From the NCBI RefSeq assembly GCF_000230695.2, contig NC_020541.1, positions 124,001 through 188,000 of the forward strand: a stretch of DNA of 64,000 nucleotides. Direction: 5' to 3'. The position numbers were made by a program, and so were the translations under genes. This stretch comes from Rhodanobacter denitrificans. GTDB taxonomy: Bacteria; Pseudomonadota; Gammaproteobacteria; Xanthomonadales; Rhodanobacteraceae. A model generated the notes under the pieces. The model had not been told where the DNA came from. It saw only the letters and a program-made list of their open reading frames with translations, and searched no databases. Numbering within the stretch: position 1 is the stretch's first letter; each line of letters opens with the position of its first letter. Below, one piece after another: positions 43,081 to 51,837 of this stretch.

Positions 43081-43950
43081 ATGCCCATGCGCACCTCCCT
43101 GCAACGCACCGAGCTGAAGGCTTTCCTGCGCGCGCGCCGCGCCGCGCTCGTCCCCGAGGCGGTCGGCCTGCCGCGCGGGCCGCGCCGGCTGACGCCGGGG
43201 CTGCGTCGCGAGGAGGTGGCGGCGTTGGCCCAGGTCGGCGTCAGCTGGTACACGTGGCTGGAGCAGGGCCGCGCGATCAACGTGTCGGCCGCGGCGCTGA
43301 CGCGGATCGCGCGTGCGCTGGCGCTGTCGCCGACCGACGAAGCCTACCTGTTCGCGCTGATGGGGCTGACCCGCACCGACGTGCCGGAGCACCACTTCAG
43401 CCTGCCGCCGGTCATGCGCGAGGTGCTGGACCTGTACCAGGCGCCGGCCTTCGTGCTGGACACGGTGTTCAACCTGCTGGCGTGGAACCGCATGGCCGAG
43501 CGCCTGTACGATTTCGGCGAATTCAGCGGGCCGTTCGCCGACAACCACCTGTGGAACGCGTTCATGAACCCGGCGCGGCGGCGGCTGTACCCGGGTTTCG
43601 AGAACGGCGCACTGAACCTGCTCGGCATGTTCCGCATGAACCAGGCGGCGCATCCGGAAGACCCGCGCTTCCACCAGCTGATCGAGGCGCTGAACGCGGC
43701 CAGCGCGGAGTTCGTCGCGCTGTGGCAGCGCTGCCACACCGCGCCGCTGAGCGCGATCACGGTGCCGTTCTTCCATCCCGAGTTCGGCGACCTCAGCATC
43801 CACTCGATGCGCCTGCCGATCCGCGACGGCGACCACGTCGACCGCGCCACCGCGTTCTTCTTCGCGCCGGCGAATGCCGAAACCGCCGCGAGCTTCGCCC
43901 GCGTCGCCCGCCGCCTTGCTGCGCAGCAGGCCGCACCGGCGCAGGCCTGA
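43081..43950 (+). CDS. XRE family regulator with MmyB-like ligand-binding domain
   Basis: 289 residues. The N-terminal helix-turn-helix (LKAFLRARRAALVPEAVGLP, then TPGLRREEVAALAQVGVSWYTWLEQGR) is followed by a PAS-like MmyB domain from about residue 110 (YQAPAFVLDTVFNLLAWNRMAERLYDFGEFS, then FHPEFGDLSIHSMRLPI). Proteins of this type bind small hydrophobic ligands and often control a divergent oxidoreductase or transporter. The start at ATG 43081 has a second ATG two codons later. The open frame upstream carries no domain. The divergent neighbour here is the 86-residue protein. Confidence 0.88.
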   Translation: MPMRTSLQRTELKAFLRARRAALVPEAVGLPRGPRRLTPGLRREEVAALAQVGVSWYTWLEQGRAINVSAAALTRIARALALSPTDEAYLFALMGLTRTDVPEHHFSLPPVMREVLDLYQAPAFVLDTVFNLLAWNRMAERLYDFGEFSGPFADNHLWNAFMNPARRRLYPGFENGALNLLGMFRMNQAAHPEDPRFHQLIEALNAASAEFVALWQRCHTAPLSAITVPFFHPEFGDLSIHSMRLPIRDGDHVDRATAFFFAPANAETAASFARVARRLAAQQAAPAQA

Positions 43951-43981
43951 GCGTCGCGCCGCCGGCGTGGCGGCGTGACGC
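43951..43981. terminator. Hairpin between convergent XRE and RND genes
   Basis: GCGTC-GC-GCCGCC (43951-43963) pairs with GGCGGC-GT-GACGC (43969-43981), with one internal 2x2 loop. Confidence 0.55.
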
Positions 43982-46900
43982 TCAGCCCGCGTCGTGGCCG
44001 GGCAGGTGGCGGCCGCCGCCGCGGGACAACCAGGCGTAGTACAGCAGCGGAATCACCAGCAGGGTCAGCACGGTCGATACCAGCACGCCGAACACCAGCG
44101 ACACCGCCAGGCCCTGGAAGATCGGGTCGCCGAGGATGAAGAACGCGCCGAGCATCGCCGCCAGCGCGGTGAGGATGATCGGCTTGGCGCGCACCGCGCC
44201 GGCCTCGACCACGGCGGCTTCCAGGCTCAGCCCCGCCGCCAGCGAATGGTTGATGAAGTCCACCAGCAGGATCGAGTTGCGCACGATGATGCCGGCCAGC
44301 GCGATCATGCCGATCATCGAGGTGGCGGTGAACTGCGCGCCGAACAGCCAGTGGCCCGGCATCACGCCGATCACGGTCAGCGGGATCGGCGCCATGATGA
44401 TCAGCGGCACCAGGTAGCTGCGGAATTGCCCGACCACCAGCAGGTAGATCAGCAGCAGTCCGATCGAGTAGGCGATGCCCATGTCGCGGAACGTCTCCAG
44501 GGTGATCTCCCACTCGCCGCTCCAGCGCACCAAGAAGCCGCTGTCGCCGGTCGGCGGCCCGGTGAACTCCTGCGCCAGCTGATGGCCGTGCAGGCGCGTC
44601 TGGCCGATCTTGCCGACCAGCCGGAACATGCCGTAGACCGGGCTGTCCTCGCTGCCGGCGTCGTCGCCGGTGACGAAGGCGTAGGGCAGCAAGTCCTTGT
44701 GGTAGACCGCGTCGGCCCACGGCCGGGCAACCACCTTCACCACCTCGGAGATCGGCACCAGCTGGCCCGCGGCGGAGCGCACGCGCAGCGTGAGCACGCT
44801 GTCCAGCGAGCCCAGCGCGGCCGGCGGCAGCCGCAGCACGATCGGCACCGCGTACTTGGCGTTCTCGTCCGCCACGTAGCTGGCCGGCATGCCGCCCAGG
44901 CCGGCGCGCAGGGCGTCGACGATGTCGGCCTGGCTGATGCCCAGCGCGGCCGCGCGCGCGCGGTCGATCTCGACCAGCCGGCGCGTCGCCTGCGGGTTCT
45001 CCGTGCTCAGGTTGACGTCGACGATGCCCGGCGTGCGCTCGAACAGCTGCGCCAGCGCCAGCGCGACGGCGCGCTGGTCGCGGTAGTCCGGCCCGTAGAT
45101 CTCAGCCACGATCGGCGCCATCACCGGCGGCCCCGGCGGCACCTCGGCCACCACCAGCCGGGCGTGGAAGCGCTGCGCCACCGCCGCCAGCGCCGGGCGC
45201 GCCGCCAGCGCGATCTGGTGGCTCTGCCGCTGGCGCTCGCCCTTGTCGACCAGGTTGACCTGGATGTCGCCCTGGTACGGCTGGTTGCGCAGGTAGTACT
45301 GGCGCACCAGGCCGTTGAAGTTCATCGGCGCCGAAGTGCCGGCGTACAGCTGGTAGTCCTTCACCTCCGGCACGCCGTCCAGCACGCGGCCGAGCTCGAC
45401 CAGCACGCGCTGGGTCTGCTCCAGGGTCGAGCCCTCGGGCATGTTCAGCACCACCTGGAACTCGGACTTGTTGTCGAACGGCAGCATCTTCAGCACCACC
45501 AGCTTGACCCCGGCCAAGCCGGCGGCCAGCAGCACCAGCACGGTCATGCCGAGGAACAGCCGGCGCCGGTTGCGCGCCGCCTTCGGGTGGCCGAGGAACG
45601 GACGCATTACGCGGGTGAACAGGTGCTGCAGGAAGCCGTCGATGCGCGAGTGCTCCGCCGCGCCGGCCGCCGGCGCGTGGCGGCGCAGCAGCTGGTAGGC
45701 CAGCCACGGCGTGACCACGAAGGCCACCGCCAGCGAGATCAGCATGCCGACCGAGGCGTTGATCGGGATCGGCCGCATGTACGGCCCCATCAGCCCGCCG
45801 ACGAAGGCCATCGGCAGCAGCGCGGCGATCACCGTGAAGGTGGCCAGGATGGTCGGCCCGCCCACTTCGTCCACCGCGGCGGGAATCGCCTGCAGCAGGC
45901 TCTTGTCGCCGCGCGCCATGTGCCGGTGGATGTTCTCCACCACCACGATCGCGTCGTCGACCAGGATGCCGATCGAGAAGATCAGCGCGAACAGCGAGAC
46001 GCGGTTGATGGTGAAGCCGATCGCCCACGAGGCGAACAGGGTCACCGCCAGCGTCACCACCACGGCGGTGCCGACCACCACCGCCTCGCGCCAGCCCAGC
46101 GCCAGCAGCACCAGCAGCACCACCGCCAGCGCGGCCAGGCCCAGGTGCAGCATCAGCTCGTCGGCCTTGTCGTTGGCGGTCTGCCCGTAGTCGCGGGTCA
46201 CCGTGGCGTGCACGCCGGCGGGGATGTCCACCCCGCGCAAGGCGTCCAGCCGCTCGCGCACGGCGCCGGCGATGGTGTGGGCATTGCTGCCGGCCTTCTT
46301 GGCGATCGCCAGGGTCACCGCCGGCGCCAGCCCGGCCAGCGGCCCGGCCCGGCCCGGCGGCGTGCCGAACGAGGCCAGCCGCGTCACGTGGTTGCTGCCC
46401 GCTTCCACGCGGGCCACGTCGGACAGGTACAGCGGACGGCCGTCGCTCAGCCCGATCACCAGCTGCGCCACCTCGTCCGCATTCATCAGCAAGCTGCCGG
46501 CCTTGACCGGCAGGTCGCGGTTGCCGCCGATCTCGCTGCCGGCGTCGACCGCCACGTTGGCCGCCTTCAGCGTGCGCACCAGATCGGCGACGCCGAGCTG
46601 ATGGGTGGCCAGTCTGGCCGGATCCAGCTCGACCATCACCGCCCGCTCCGGCGCGCCGATGGTGTAGACGTCGCGCGTGCCGGGCACGCGCTTGAGCTCG
46701 GTCTCCAGCGTGTGCGCCACCTTGGCCAGCTGCTCGGGCGTGGCCTCCGGGCGGTCGGACCACAGGGTCACCGCCATCATCGGCACATCGTCGATCCCGT
46801 ACGGCTTCACCAGCGGCTGGCCGACGCCGAGCCCCGGCGGCACCCAGTCGGCGTTGGAGTACAGCTTGTTGTACAGGTCCACCAGCGCCTGCTGGCGCGG

Positions 46901-47224
46901 CACGCCGACGTCGAACTCCACCGTCACCACCGCCATGCCGGCGCGGCTCATCGAGTAGACGTGCTTGACGCCCTTGATCTCGCCGACCTTCTGCTCCAGC
47001 GGAAAACTCACCAGGTTCTCGACGCTCTGCACGCTGGCGCCGGGATACGGCACCAGCACGTTGGCCATGGTCACTTCGATCTGCGGGTCTTCCTCCTTCG
47101 GCGTGATGATCGTCGCGGCGATGCCCAGCAGCAGCCCGGCCAGCGCCAGCAGGGGCGTGATCTGCGAGGCCTGGAACGCGCGCGCGATGCGCCCGGAGAT
47201 ACCCAGTCGGGCCGGCTCAGTCAT
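43982..47224 (-). CDS. RND efflux transporter inner membrane subunit of the sulfide-linked operon
   Basis: A 1080-residue HAE1/HME-type pump. It starts MTEPARLGISGRIARAFQASQITPLLALAGLL, overlapping the adaptor gene by 8 nt. The proton-relay pair is in ILVDDAIVVVENIHRHMARGD. The periplasmic porter loops are typical, but there is no methionine ladder that would mark a copper or silver pump. It is the last of five genes with sqr, DUF2892, DUF302 and its adaptor, which suggests an exporter tied to sulfide or thiol stress. The substrate is an open question. The closest group seems to be the RND pumps found in sulfur-oxidising bacteria rather than AcrB. Confidence 0.9.
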   Translation of the reverse strand: MTEPARLGISGRIARAFQASQITPLLALAGLLLGIAATIITPKEEDPQIEVTMANVLVPYPGASVQSVENLVSFPLEQKVGEIKGVKHVYSMSRAGMAVVTVEFDVGVPRQQALVDLYNKLYSNADWVPPGLGVGQPLVKPYGIDDVPMMAVTLWSDRPEATPEQLAKVAHTLETELKRVPGTRDVYTIGAPERAVMVELDPARLATHQLGVADLVRTLKAANVAVDAGSEIGGNRDLPVKAGSLLMNADEVAQLVIGLSDGRPLYLSDVARVEAGSNHVTRLASFGTPPGRAGPLAGLAPAVTLAIAKKAGSNAHTIAGAVRERLDALRGVDIPAGVHATVTRDYGQTANDKADELMLHLGLAALAVVLLVLLALGWREAVVVGTAVVVTLAVTLFASWAIGFTINRVSLFALIFSIGILVDDAIVVVENIHRHMARGDKSLLQAIPAAVDEVGGPTILATFTVIAALLPMAFVGGLMGPYMRPIPINASVGMLISLAVAFVVTPWLAYQLLRRHAPAAGAAEHSRIDGFLQHLFTRVMRPFLGHPKAARNRRRLFLGMTVLVLLAAGLAGVKLVVLKMLPFDNKSEFQVVLNMPEGSTLEQTQRVLVELGRVLDGVPEVKDYQLYAGTSAPMNFNGLVRQYYLRNQPYQGDIQVNLVDKGERQRQSHQIALAARPALAAVAQRFHARLVVAEVPPGPPVMAPIVAEIYGPDYRDQRAVALALAQLFERTPGIVDVNLSTENPQATRRLVEIDRARAAALGISQADIVDALRAGLGGMPASYVADENAKYAVPIVLRLPPAALGSLDSVLTLRVRSAAGQLVPISEVVKVVARPWADAVYHKDLLPYAFVTGDDAGSEDSPVYGMFRLVGKIGQTRLHGHQLAQEFTGPPTGDSGFLVRWSGEWEITLETFRDMGIAYSIGLLLIYLLVVGQFRSYLVPLIIMAPIPLTVIGVMPGHWLFGAQFTATSMIGMIALAGIIVRNSILLVDFINHSLAAGLSLEAAVVEAGAVRAKPIILTALAAMLGAFFILGDPIFQGLAVSLVFGVLVSTVLTLLVIPLLYYAWLSRGGGRHLPGHDAG

Positions 47225-48326
47225 GGGCGGAGGCGCCGCTGGAAGGCTGGCCGGCCGCGTGCCGCGCGACCAGCCAGGCACGCGCCGCCTGCGGGTCGCG
47301 GGCCACGCGCTCGCCGTCGTCGAGCCCGGCCAGGATCTCGACCTGCTCGCCCTCGTGCGCGCCGAGGCGCAGCTGGCGCAGGCTCACCCCGTGCGCGTCG
47401 ATCACGTAGGCGCCGACCAGCTCGCCGCGCCGCACCAGCGCCGAGGCGGGCAGCAGCAGGCGCTTCGCCGCACCGGTGGCGAACGCCACCTTCACCGTCA
47501 TGCCCGGATACAGCCCGTCGCTGTCCGCCGGCAGCGGCAGCCGCACGTTGAAGGTGTGGGTCTGCGGGTCGGCATAGGGAAACACCTCGACCGCCGCGGC
47601 CGCGATGCGTCGGTCGCCGCTCAGCACCTGCGCCGAGTGGAACTGGCGGATCGCCTCGACCGCGCTCTGCGGCACCTGCACGTTGACCCGCAGCTGGTCC
47701 AGCGCCTGCAGCTGGATCAGCGGCTGCGGCGACGGCGGCCCGGCCTGCACCGCCTCGCCCACGTGCACGAACCGGCGCGTGATGATGCCGGCGAACGGCG
47801 CGCGCAGCACGGTGTAGTCCAGCTGCTGGCCGACGTTCGCCAGCTGGGCGCGCGCGGCGTCGCGCGCCGCCCGGGCCGCATCGCGCGCGGCGCGCTGCTG
47901 GTCCATCTGCGCGGCGGACACGTAGCCTTTCGCGTAGACCGCCTCGATGCGCTGGAAAGCAGCCTGCGCATCCTTGTAGGTGGCTTCGGCCGAGGCCAGC
48001 TGCGCCTGCGCGGCCTGGCGCGCGGATTGCTGCTCCACGTCGCTGAAGCGCACCAGCACGTCGCCCTTGGCCACCACGTCGTTGACGTCGTGCGGCAGTT
48101 CGCGCACGCGCGCATTGGTCTGCGCGGTGATGGTCACCTGCTGCACGGCCTCGACCACCCCGTCCCAGAGCTGCTGCCGCGGCGCGTCCTCCGCGTGCAC
48201 GACTAGCGCCGCCAGGGCCGGCGGTTTCGCCGCGCCGGCGCCGGCGGATGGCTTGCCGCCGCAGCCGGCGAGCAGGCCGAGCGCCAGCAGCGCGGTGGGC
48301 AGCAGGCGGTGTCGGTGCATGCTCAT
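47217..48326 (-). CDS. RND periplasmic adaptor lipoprotein
   Basis: A 369-residue HlyD/AcrA-type membrane fusion protein. The lipoprotein signal MSMHRHRLLPTALLALGLLAGC sets the lipidated Cys at residue 22. Then come a lipoyl-type half (VTITAQTNARVRELPHDVNDVVAKGDVLVRFSD), an Ala/Arg/Gln-rich coiled-coil hairpin (about 95-165), and the second lipoyl half and barrel (LRAPFAGIITRRFVHVGEAV). It starts in an ATGA overlap with the DUF302 gene and overlaps the pump gene downstream by 8 nt. It should couple the pump to an outer membrane channel encoded elsewhere. Confidence 0.9.
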   Translation of the reverse strand: MSMHRHRLLPTALLALGLLAGCGGKPSAGAGAAKPPALAALVVHAEDAPRQQLWDGVVEAVQQVTITAQTNARVRELPHDVNDVVAKGDVLVRFSDVEQQSARQAAQAQLASAEATYKDAQAAFQRIEAVYAKGYVSAAQMDQQRAARDAARAARDAARAQLANVGQQLDYTVLRAPFAGIITRRFVHVGEAVQAGPPSPQPLIQLQALDQLRVNVQVPQSAVEAIRQFHSAQVLSGDRRIAAAAVEVFPYADPQTHTFNVRLPLPADSDGLYPGMTVKVAFATGAAKRLLLPASALVRRGELVGAYVIDAHGVSLRQLRLGAHEGEQVEILAGLDDGERVARDPQAARAWLVARHAAGQPSSGASAHD

Positions 48327-48706
48327 GCGGCCTCGTCGATCATCCGCATCGTCGCGCTTTCGACCTCCTGCGCGATCGCGGCCAGCGAGGCATCCTGCGA
48401 GAGCATGCCGAGCATCGGCACCGGCTTGATCATGCCGATGCGCGTGCGGCCGTGTTCGGTGTACACCGAGATGCGGCAGGGCAGCGCCATGTTCATGCGC
48501 AGGTCGGTAGCCAGCACGCTGGCGGCGTGGCGCGGGCTGCACACCTCGAACACCTTGCATTGCTCGGCGAACGGAAAGCCCTTGCCGCGCAAGGTGGCGC
48601 CCAGGTCGTGCACGTGCAGCACGCCGAACTGGTGGCGTTTGACCGCGGCGTCGAGATCGCTGACCGCGTCCTCGAACGATTTTGCCGATTCCACAATGTA
48701 GTACAT
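48323..48706 (-). CDS. DUF302 domain protein
   Basis: 127 residues, cytoplasmic, nearly all DUF302 (MYYIVESAKSFEDAVSDLDAAVKRHQFGVLHVHDL, then FEVCSPRHAASVLATDLRMNMALPCRISVYTEHGRTRIGMIKP). The family's function is unknown but it is often found beside sulfide-oxidation and metal-detoxification genes. Cys residues in EVCSP and LPCRIS could be functional. ATG 48706 has GAGGCAGG upstream. Its stop overlaps the adaptor start by 4 nt. Confidence 0.88.
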   Translation of the reverse strand: MYYIVESAKSFEDAVSDLDAAVKRHQFGVLHVHDLGATLRGKGFPFAEQCKVFEVCSPRHAASVLATDLRMNMALPCRISVYTEHGRTRIGMIKPVPMLGMLSQDASLAAIAQEVESATMRMIDEAA

Positions 48707-48735
48707 GGTGCCTGCCTCACTCGCGCGCGGCGCGT

Positions 48736-48942
48736 TCACGACTTGACCGCGCAGGCCGGCTTCAGGCCGAGCTTGCGCAGGACGGTGGCCAGCGGGCAGA
48801 AGCCGCTGAAGGCGGACTGGAACAGGTTCAGTCCGACAAAGGCGGTCAGCCACAACCAGCCGGGCGACACGAAGTGGGCGAGGCCCAGGCTGATCAGGAT
48901 CACCGCGCCGGCGAAGGCTCGTACCGCGTTTTCGATGGTCAT
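48736..48942 (-). CDS. DUF2892 (YgaP-like membrane domain) protein
   Basis: 68 residues with two membrane helices (about 7-24 and 29-48). It matches the small DUF2892 family, which forms the membrane part of the rhodanese YgaP. Signatures are NAVRAFAGAVILISLGLAH and the C-terminal GFCPLATVLRKLGLKPAC with two Cys. In E. coli YgaP the corresponding part is fused to a rhodanese; here it stands alone within the sqr operon, 73 bp after sqr and 29 bp before the DUF302 gene. It may help move or hold sulfane sulfur at the membrane (inference). Confidence 0.88.
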   Translation of the reverse strand: MTIENAVRAFAGAVILISLGLAHFVSPGWLWLTAFVGLNLFQSAFSGFCPLATVLRKLGLKPACAVKS

Positions 48943-49015
48943 GTTGTTCTCCTGCAGTGGATGGAGGGTGGCGCGGCGTGTCGGCCCTTCATGGGGGCAG
49001 CCTCGCTGCGGGCGG

Positions 49016-50317
49016 TCATGGAGCCGGCGTCTCGTCGGCCTTGACGTCCGGTTTCAGGCGGTCGATGCCGAACGCCTCCATGATGGTTTTCTCGTAGATC
49101 GGGTCGGCCTGGCCCTTGCGCATCTTGCGCAGGAAGTACTTCTCGTAGGCGACCTTGGCCAGGTGCACCCATTTGCCGGTCATCGCCTTGGTCACGTTGC
49201 GCGGCGGAATCTGCGGCAGGGCGATGAAGGCGAAGCCGCGGTCGCCCATGTCGGCCAGGCACATCGCGTTCCAGGTGGCGCGCGCGTGCGGCGGCCGGCC
49301 GGCGATGGCGTCGCGCAGGTTGTGCGCGATGGCGGTGACCATCGACTCGATCATCAGCCCGGTCTTGGGCGCGCCGGTGGGCACCGGGGTCACTTCCACC
49401 GGCGGAATCGCCACGCACACGCCGGCGGCGTAGACGTTGGGGTAGCTCGGGTTGCGCTGGAATTCGTCGATCAGCACGAAGCCGCCCGGATTGACCAGGC
49501 CCTCGACGTCCTTCACCGCGTCGACGCCGGCAAACGAGGGCAGCAGCATCGAGAAGGCAAACGGCAGCTCGTGCTGCTGCTGCAGCTGGCCGCGTTCGTC
49601 CAGCTGCTCGACATGCATCTTGCCGGATTCGACCGAGGTCACCCGCGCGTTGGTGATCCACTTGATGTGGCGCTGGCGCAGTTCCGATTCGAGCAACCCC
49701 TTGGAGTCGCCGATGCCGCCCAGGCCCATGTGGCCGATGTACGGTTCGGCGCTGACGTAGGTCATCGGCACCCGGTCGCGCAGCTTGCGCCGGCGCAGGT
49801 CGGTGTCCACGATCATCGCAAACTCGTAGGCGGGGCCGAAGCAGCTGGCGCCCTGCGCTGCGCCGATCACGATCGGCCCCGGGTGCTTCAGGAACTCCTG
49901 GTAGGCCAGCCAGGCGCGATGCGCGTGCGGGCCGGTGCAGATCGACTGCGTGAACCCGTCCGGCCCGCTGCCCGGCACCCGCTCGAACGCCAGGCGCGGC
50001 CCGGTGGTGATCACCAGGTAGTCGTAATCGAGCGTGCGCCCGTCGCCCAGCTCGATCCGGTTGTCCGCCGGGCGCACCTTGCTGGCGCTGGCGTCGATGA
50101 AATGGATGTCGCGCCGGGCCAGCGGCTGGGCGACGTCCACCCGGATCTCGTCCTGCCCGCGCCAGCCCACCGCCACCCAGGGGTTGGACGGCGTGAAGTT
50201 GAATTGCGGCCCCTCGCCGACCACGGTGATCGCGTGTTCGCTGCCCACGGTGTCGCGGATCTCGTAGGCCGCCGACATGCCGCCCAGGCCTGCTCCAAGG
50301 ATGATGATGTTTGCCAT
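49016..50317 (-). CDS. sqr: Sulfide:quinone oxidoreductase
   Basis: A 433-residue FAD flavoprotein that oxidises sulfide to polysulfide or persulfide and passes electrons to quinone at the inner membrane. The N-terminal FAD motif is ILGAGLGGMSAAYE. The three cysteines of type I SQR are present and correctly spaced: Cys127 (ICTGP), Cys159 (ASCFGP) and Cys353 (AMCLAD), matching Cys128/160/356 of the Acidithiobacillus enzyme, so the enzyme should be active. Cys301 (GVCVAIPP) is extra. It heads a five-gene operon and is divergent from a BigR-like repressor and a persulfide dioxygenase. Confidence 0.93.
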   Translation of the reverse strand: MANIIILGAGLGGMSAAYEIRDTVGSEHAITVVGEGPQFNFTPSNPWVAVGWRGQDEIRVDVAQPLARRDIHFIDASASKVRPADNRIELGDGRTLDYDYLVITTGPRLAFERVPGSGPDGFTQSICTGPHAHRAWLAYQEFLKHPGPIVIGAAQGASCFGPAYEFAMIVDTDLRRRKLRDRVPMTYVSAEPYIGHMGLGGIGDSKGLLESELRQRHIKWITNARVTSVESGKMHVEQLDERGQLQQQHELPFAFSMLLPSFAGVDAVKDVEGLVNPGGFVLIDEFQRNPSYPNVYAAGVCVAIPPVEVTPVPTGAPKTGLMIESMVTAIAHNLRDAIAGRPPHARATWNAMCLADMGDRGFAFIALPQIPPRNVTKAMTGKWVHLAKVAYEKYFLRKMRKGQADPIYEKTIMEAFGIDRLKPDVKADETPAP

Positions 50318-50408
50318 GGCTCGACACTCCTCTGGGGTGTGTGGAAACGGGACTGCTCATCTCGGCTGAAGCCAGTTGCCACGGTAGGCGCTGGTGCGGT
50401 GCGGCGGC

Positions 50409-50422
50409 TTGACCAGGGTCAA
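50409..50422. promoter_or_regulatory. FNR/DNR-like palindrome
   Basis: TTGACCAGGGTCAA is a perfect inverted repeat of the form TTGAC-N4-GTCAA in the sqr-bigR gap. FNR/DNR-family regulators bind TTGAT-N4-ATCAA and related sequences, so this may link sulfide oxidation to oxygen or nitrogen-oxide status. Confidence 0.4.
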
Positions 50423-50439
50423 CATCCGCTAATAGAAAA

Positions 50440-50452
50440 ATCTACATTAGAT
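50440..50452. promoter_or_regulatory. Candidate BigR/SqrR operator
   Basis: ATCTA-CAT-TAGAT is an inverted repeat followed by a second TTAGAT at 50462, inside an AT-rich stretch (50431-50466) between the divergent sqr and bigR genes. AT-rich operators of this kind are usual for ArsR-type sulfide repressors. A -10-like TATAGC lies in the same stretch. Confidence 0.5.
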
Positions 50453-50525
50453 ATAGCTTATTTAGATGGCTGTGCTAAAGTCAAGCCCTGACATCCCGCG
50501 GACCGACCTGCCCGGAGGCGCAGCC

Positions 50526-50876
50526 ATGCCGTTACCGAACCATGCGGACCTGGGCGCCATGCGTGCCTGCGCCGACGATGCGTCGCGGCTGCTCAAGGCG
50601 CTCGGCAACGCCCAGCGCCTGCGCGTGTTGTGCCTGCTGGTCGACCACGAAATGTCGGTGGGGCAGATCAATGAGCAGTTGCCCGACCTGGCCCAGTCCG
50701 CGCTCTCGCAGCACCTGGCCAGGCTGCGCGAGGAAGGCCTGGTGACCACGCGGCGCGAGTCGCAGACCATCTGGTACGCGCTCGCGCCGGGGCCGGCCGA
50801 ACGGATCATCGACGCGCTGTATGGCATCTATTGCGCGCCTGCGGAAAAATCGCGCACACGGAAGTCGCGGGCCTGA
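50526..50876 (+). CDS. bigR: ArsR-family sulfide/persulfide-sensing repressor (BigR/SqrR-like)
   Basis: A 116-residue winged-helix dimer of the ArsR fold (LLKALGNAQRLRVLCLLVDHEMSVGQINEQL, then AQSALSQHLARLREEGLV). Cys36 and Cys103 lie 67 residues apart, close to the 66 between the redox pair Cys41/Cys107 of SqrR and Cys42/Cys108 of BigR. Cys15 matches the extra N-terminal Cys of that group. Persulfides should link the pair and release DNA. I start it at ATG 50526 with GGAGG seven nt upstream rather than at the ATG at 50466, which lies within the presumed promoter. It is followed by the persulfide dioxygenase. Confidence 0.85.
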   Translation: MPLPNHADLGAMRACADDASRLLKALGNAQRLRVLCLLVDHEMSVGQINEQLPDLAQSALSQHLARLREEGLVTTRRESQTIWYALAPGPAERIIDALYGIYCAPAEKSRTRKSRA

Positions 50877-50919
50877 GCCGCGCGCGGCCGCGCTTCGATC
50901 ACCCAACGGGGGAGCCTCC

Positions 50920-51786
50920 ATGCCACAGCCCGACGTGACGGCGTTCTTCCACGCCGCCAGCCACACCTTCAGCTACGTGGTGGCGGACCCGGCCACGCGC
51001 CGCGCCGCGGTGATCGACGCGGTGCTCGACTACGACGCGGCGTCCGGGCGCAGCGGGCACCCGTCGGCCGACGCGCTGGTGGCGTTCGTGCAGGCGCAGG
51101 GGCTGGCGGTCGACTGGATCATCGAGACGCACGTGCACGCCGACCACCTGTCGGCGGCGCCGTACGTGCAGGCGCAGCTTGGCGGCCGGATCGGCATCGG
51201 CGAGCACGTGCGCGCGGTGCAGGCGACCTTCGGCGAGCTGTTCAACGCCGGCGCCGGCTTCGCCCGCGACGGCAGCCAGTTCGACCACCTGTTCGCCGAC
51301 GGCGAGCGCTACCTGGTCGGCGGCATCGAGGCGCAGGCGCTGCACACGCCCGGCCATACGCCGGCGTGCATGACGCACGTGATCGGCGATGCGGCATTCG
51401 TCGGCGACACCCTGTTCATGCCCGACTACGGCACCGCGCGCTGCGACTTTCCCGGCGGCGACGCGGCGACGCTGTACCGCTCGATCCGGCGCCTCTTCGA
51501 GCTGCCGGACCGCATGCGGATCTTCCTCTGCCACGACTACAAGGCGCCCGGCCGCGAGACGTTCGCGCACCAGACCACGGTGGCGGCCGAGCGCACCGGC
51601 AATGTCCACGTGCACGACGGCATCGGCGAGGCCGAGTTCGTCACCCTGCGCCGCGCGCGCGACGCCACGCTGGCCGTGCCGCCGCTGCTGCTGCCGGCAG
51701 TGCAGGTGAACATGCGCGCGGGCCGGCTGCCGCCGGCCGAGGACAACGGCGTGCATTACCTGAAAATCCCGCTGGATGCGTTCTGA
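50920..51786 (+). CDS. Persulfide dioxygenase (ETHE1/Blh-type metallo-beta-lactamase fold)
   Basis: A 288-residue iron enzyme oxidising glutathione persulfide to sulfite. The metal motif is THVHADHLS (His71, His73, Asp75, His76), with further ligands in HTPGHTPACM and GDTLFMPDYGTARCDFPGG. The glycine-rich FLCHDYKAPGRE near the C terminus is also family-typical. The gene starts 43 nt after bigR, with GGGGGAGCC as ribosome site. Together with sqr it gives a full sulfide-to-sulfite route; no rhodanese or sulfurtransferase domain is fused. Confidence 0.92.
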   Translation: MPQPDVTAFFHAASHTFSYVVADPATRRAAVIDAVLDYDAASGRSGHPSADALVAFVQAQGLAVDWIIETHVHADHLSAAPYVQAQLGGRIGIGEHVRAVQATFGELFNAGAGFARDGSQFDHLFADGERYLVGGIEAQALHTPGHTPACMTHVIGDAAFVGDTLFMPDYGTARCDFPGGDAATLYRSIRRLFELPDRMRIFLCHDYKAPGRETFAHQTTVAAERTGNVHVHDGIGEAEFVTLRRARDATLAVPPLLLPAVQVNMRAGRLPPAEDNGVHYLKIPLDAF

Positions 51787-51837
51787 GCAACGGCCACGCT
51801 GCGGCACAATGGCGGTTTGCCGCGGCCGGAGTGAGGG

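Noticed and set aside
50466..50525. Longer bigR start at 50466
   Set aside because: It lies within the AT-rich promoter and operator zone and lacks a ribosome site; the ATG at 50526 has GGAGG at ideal distance.
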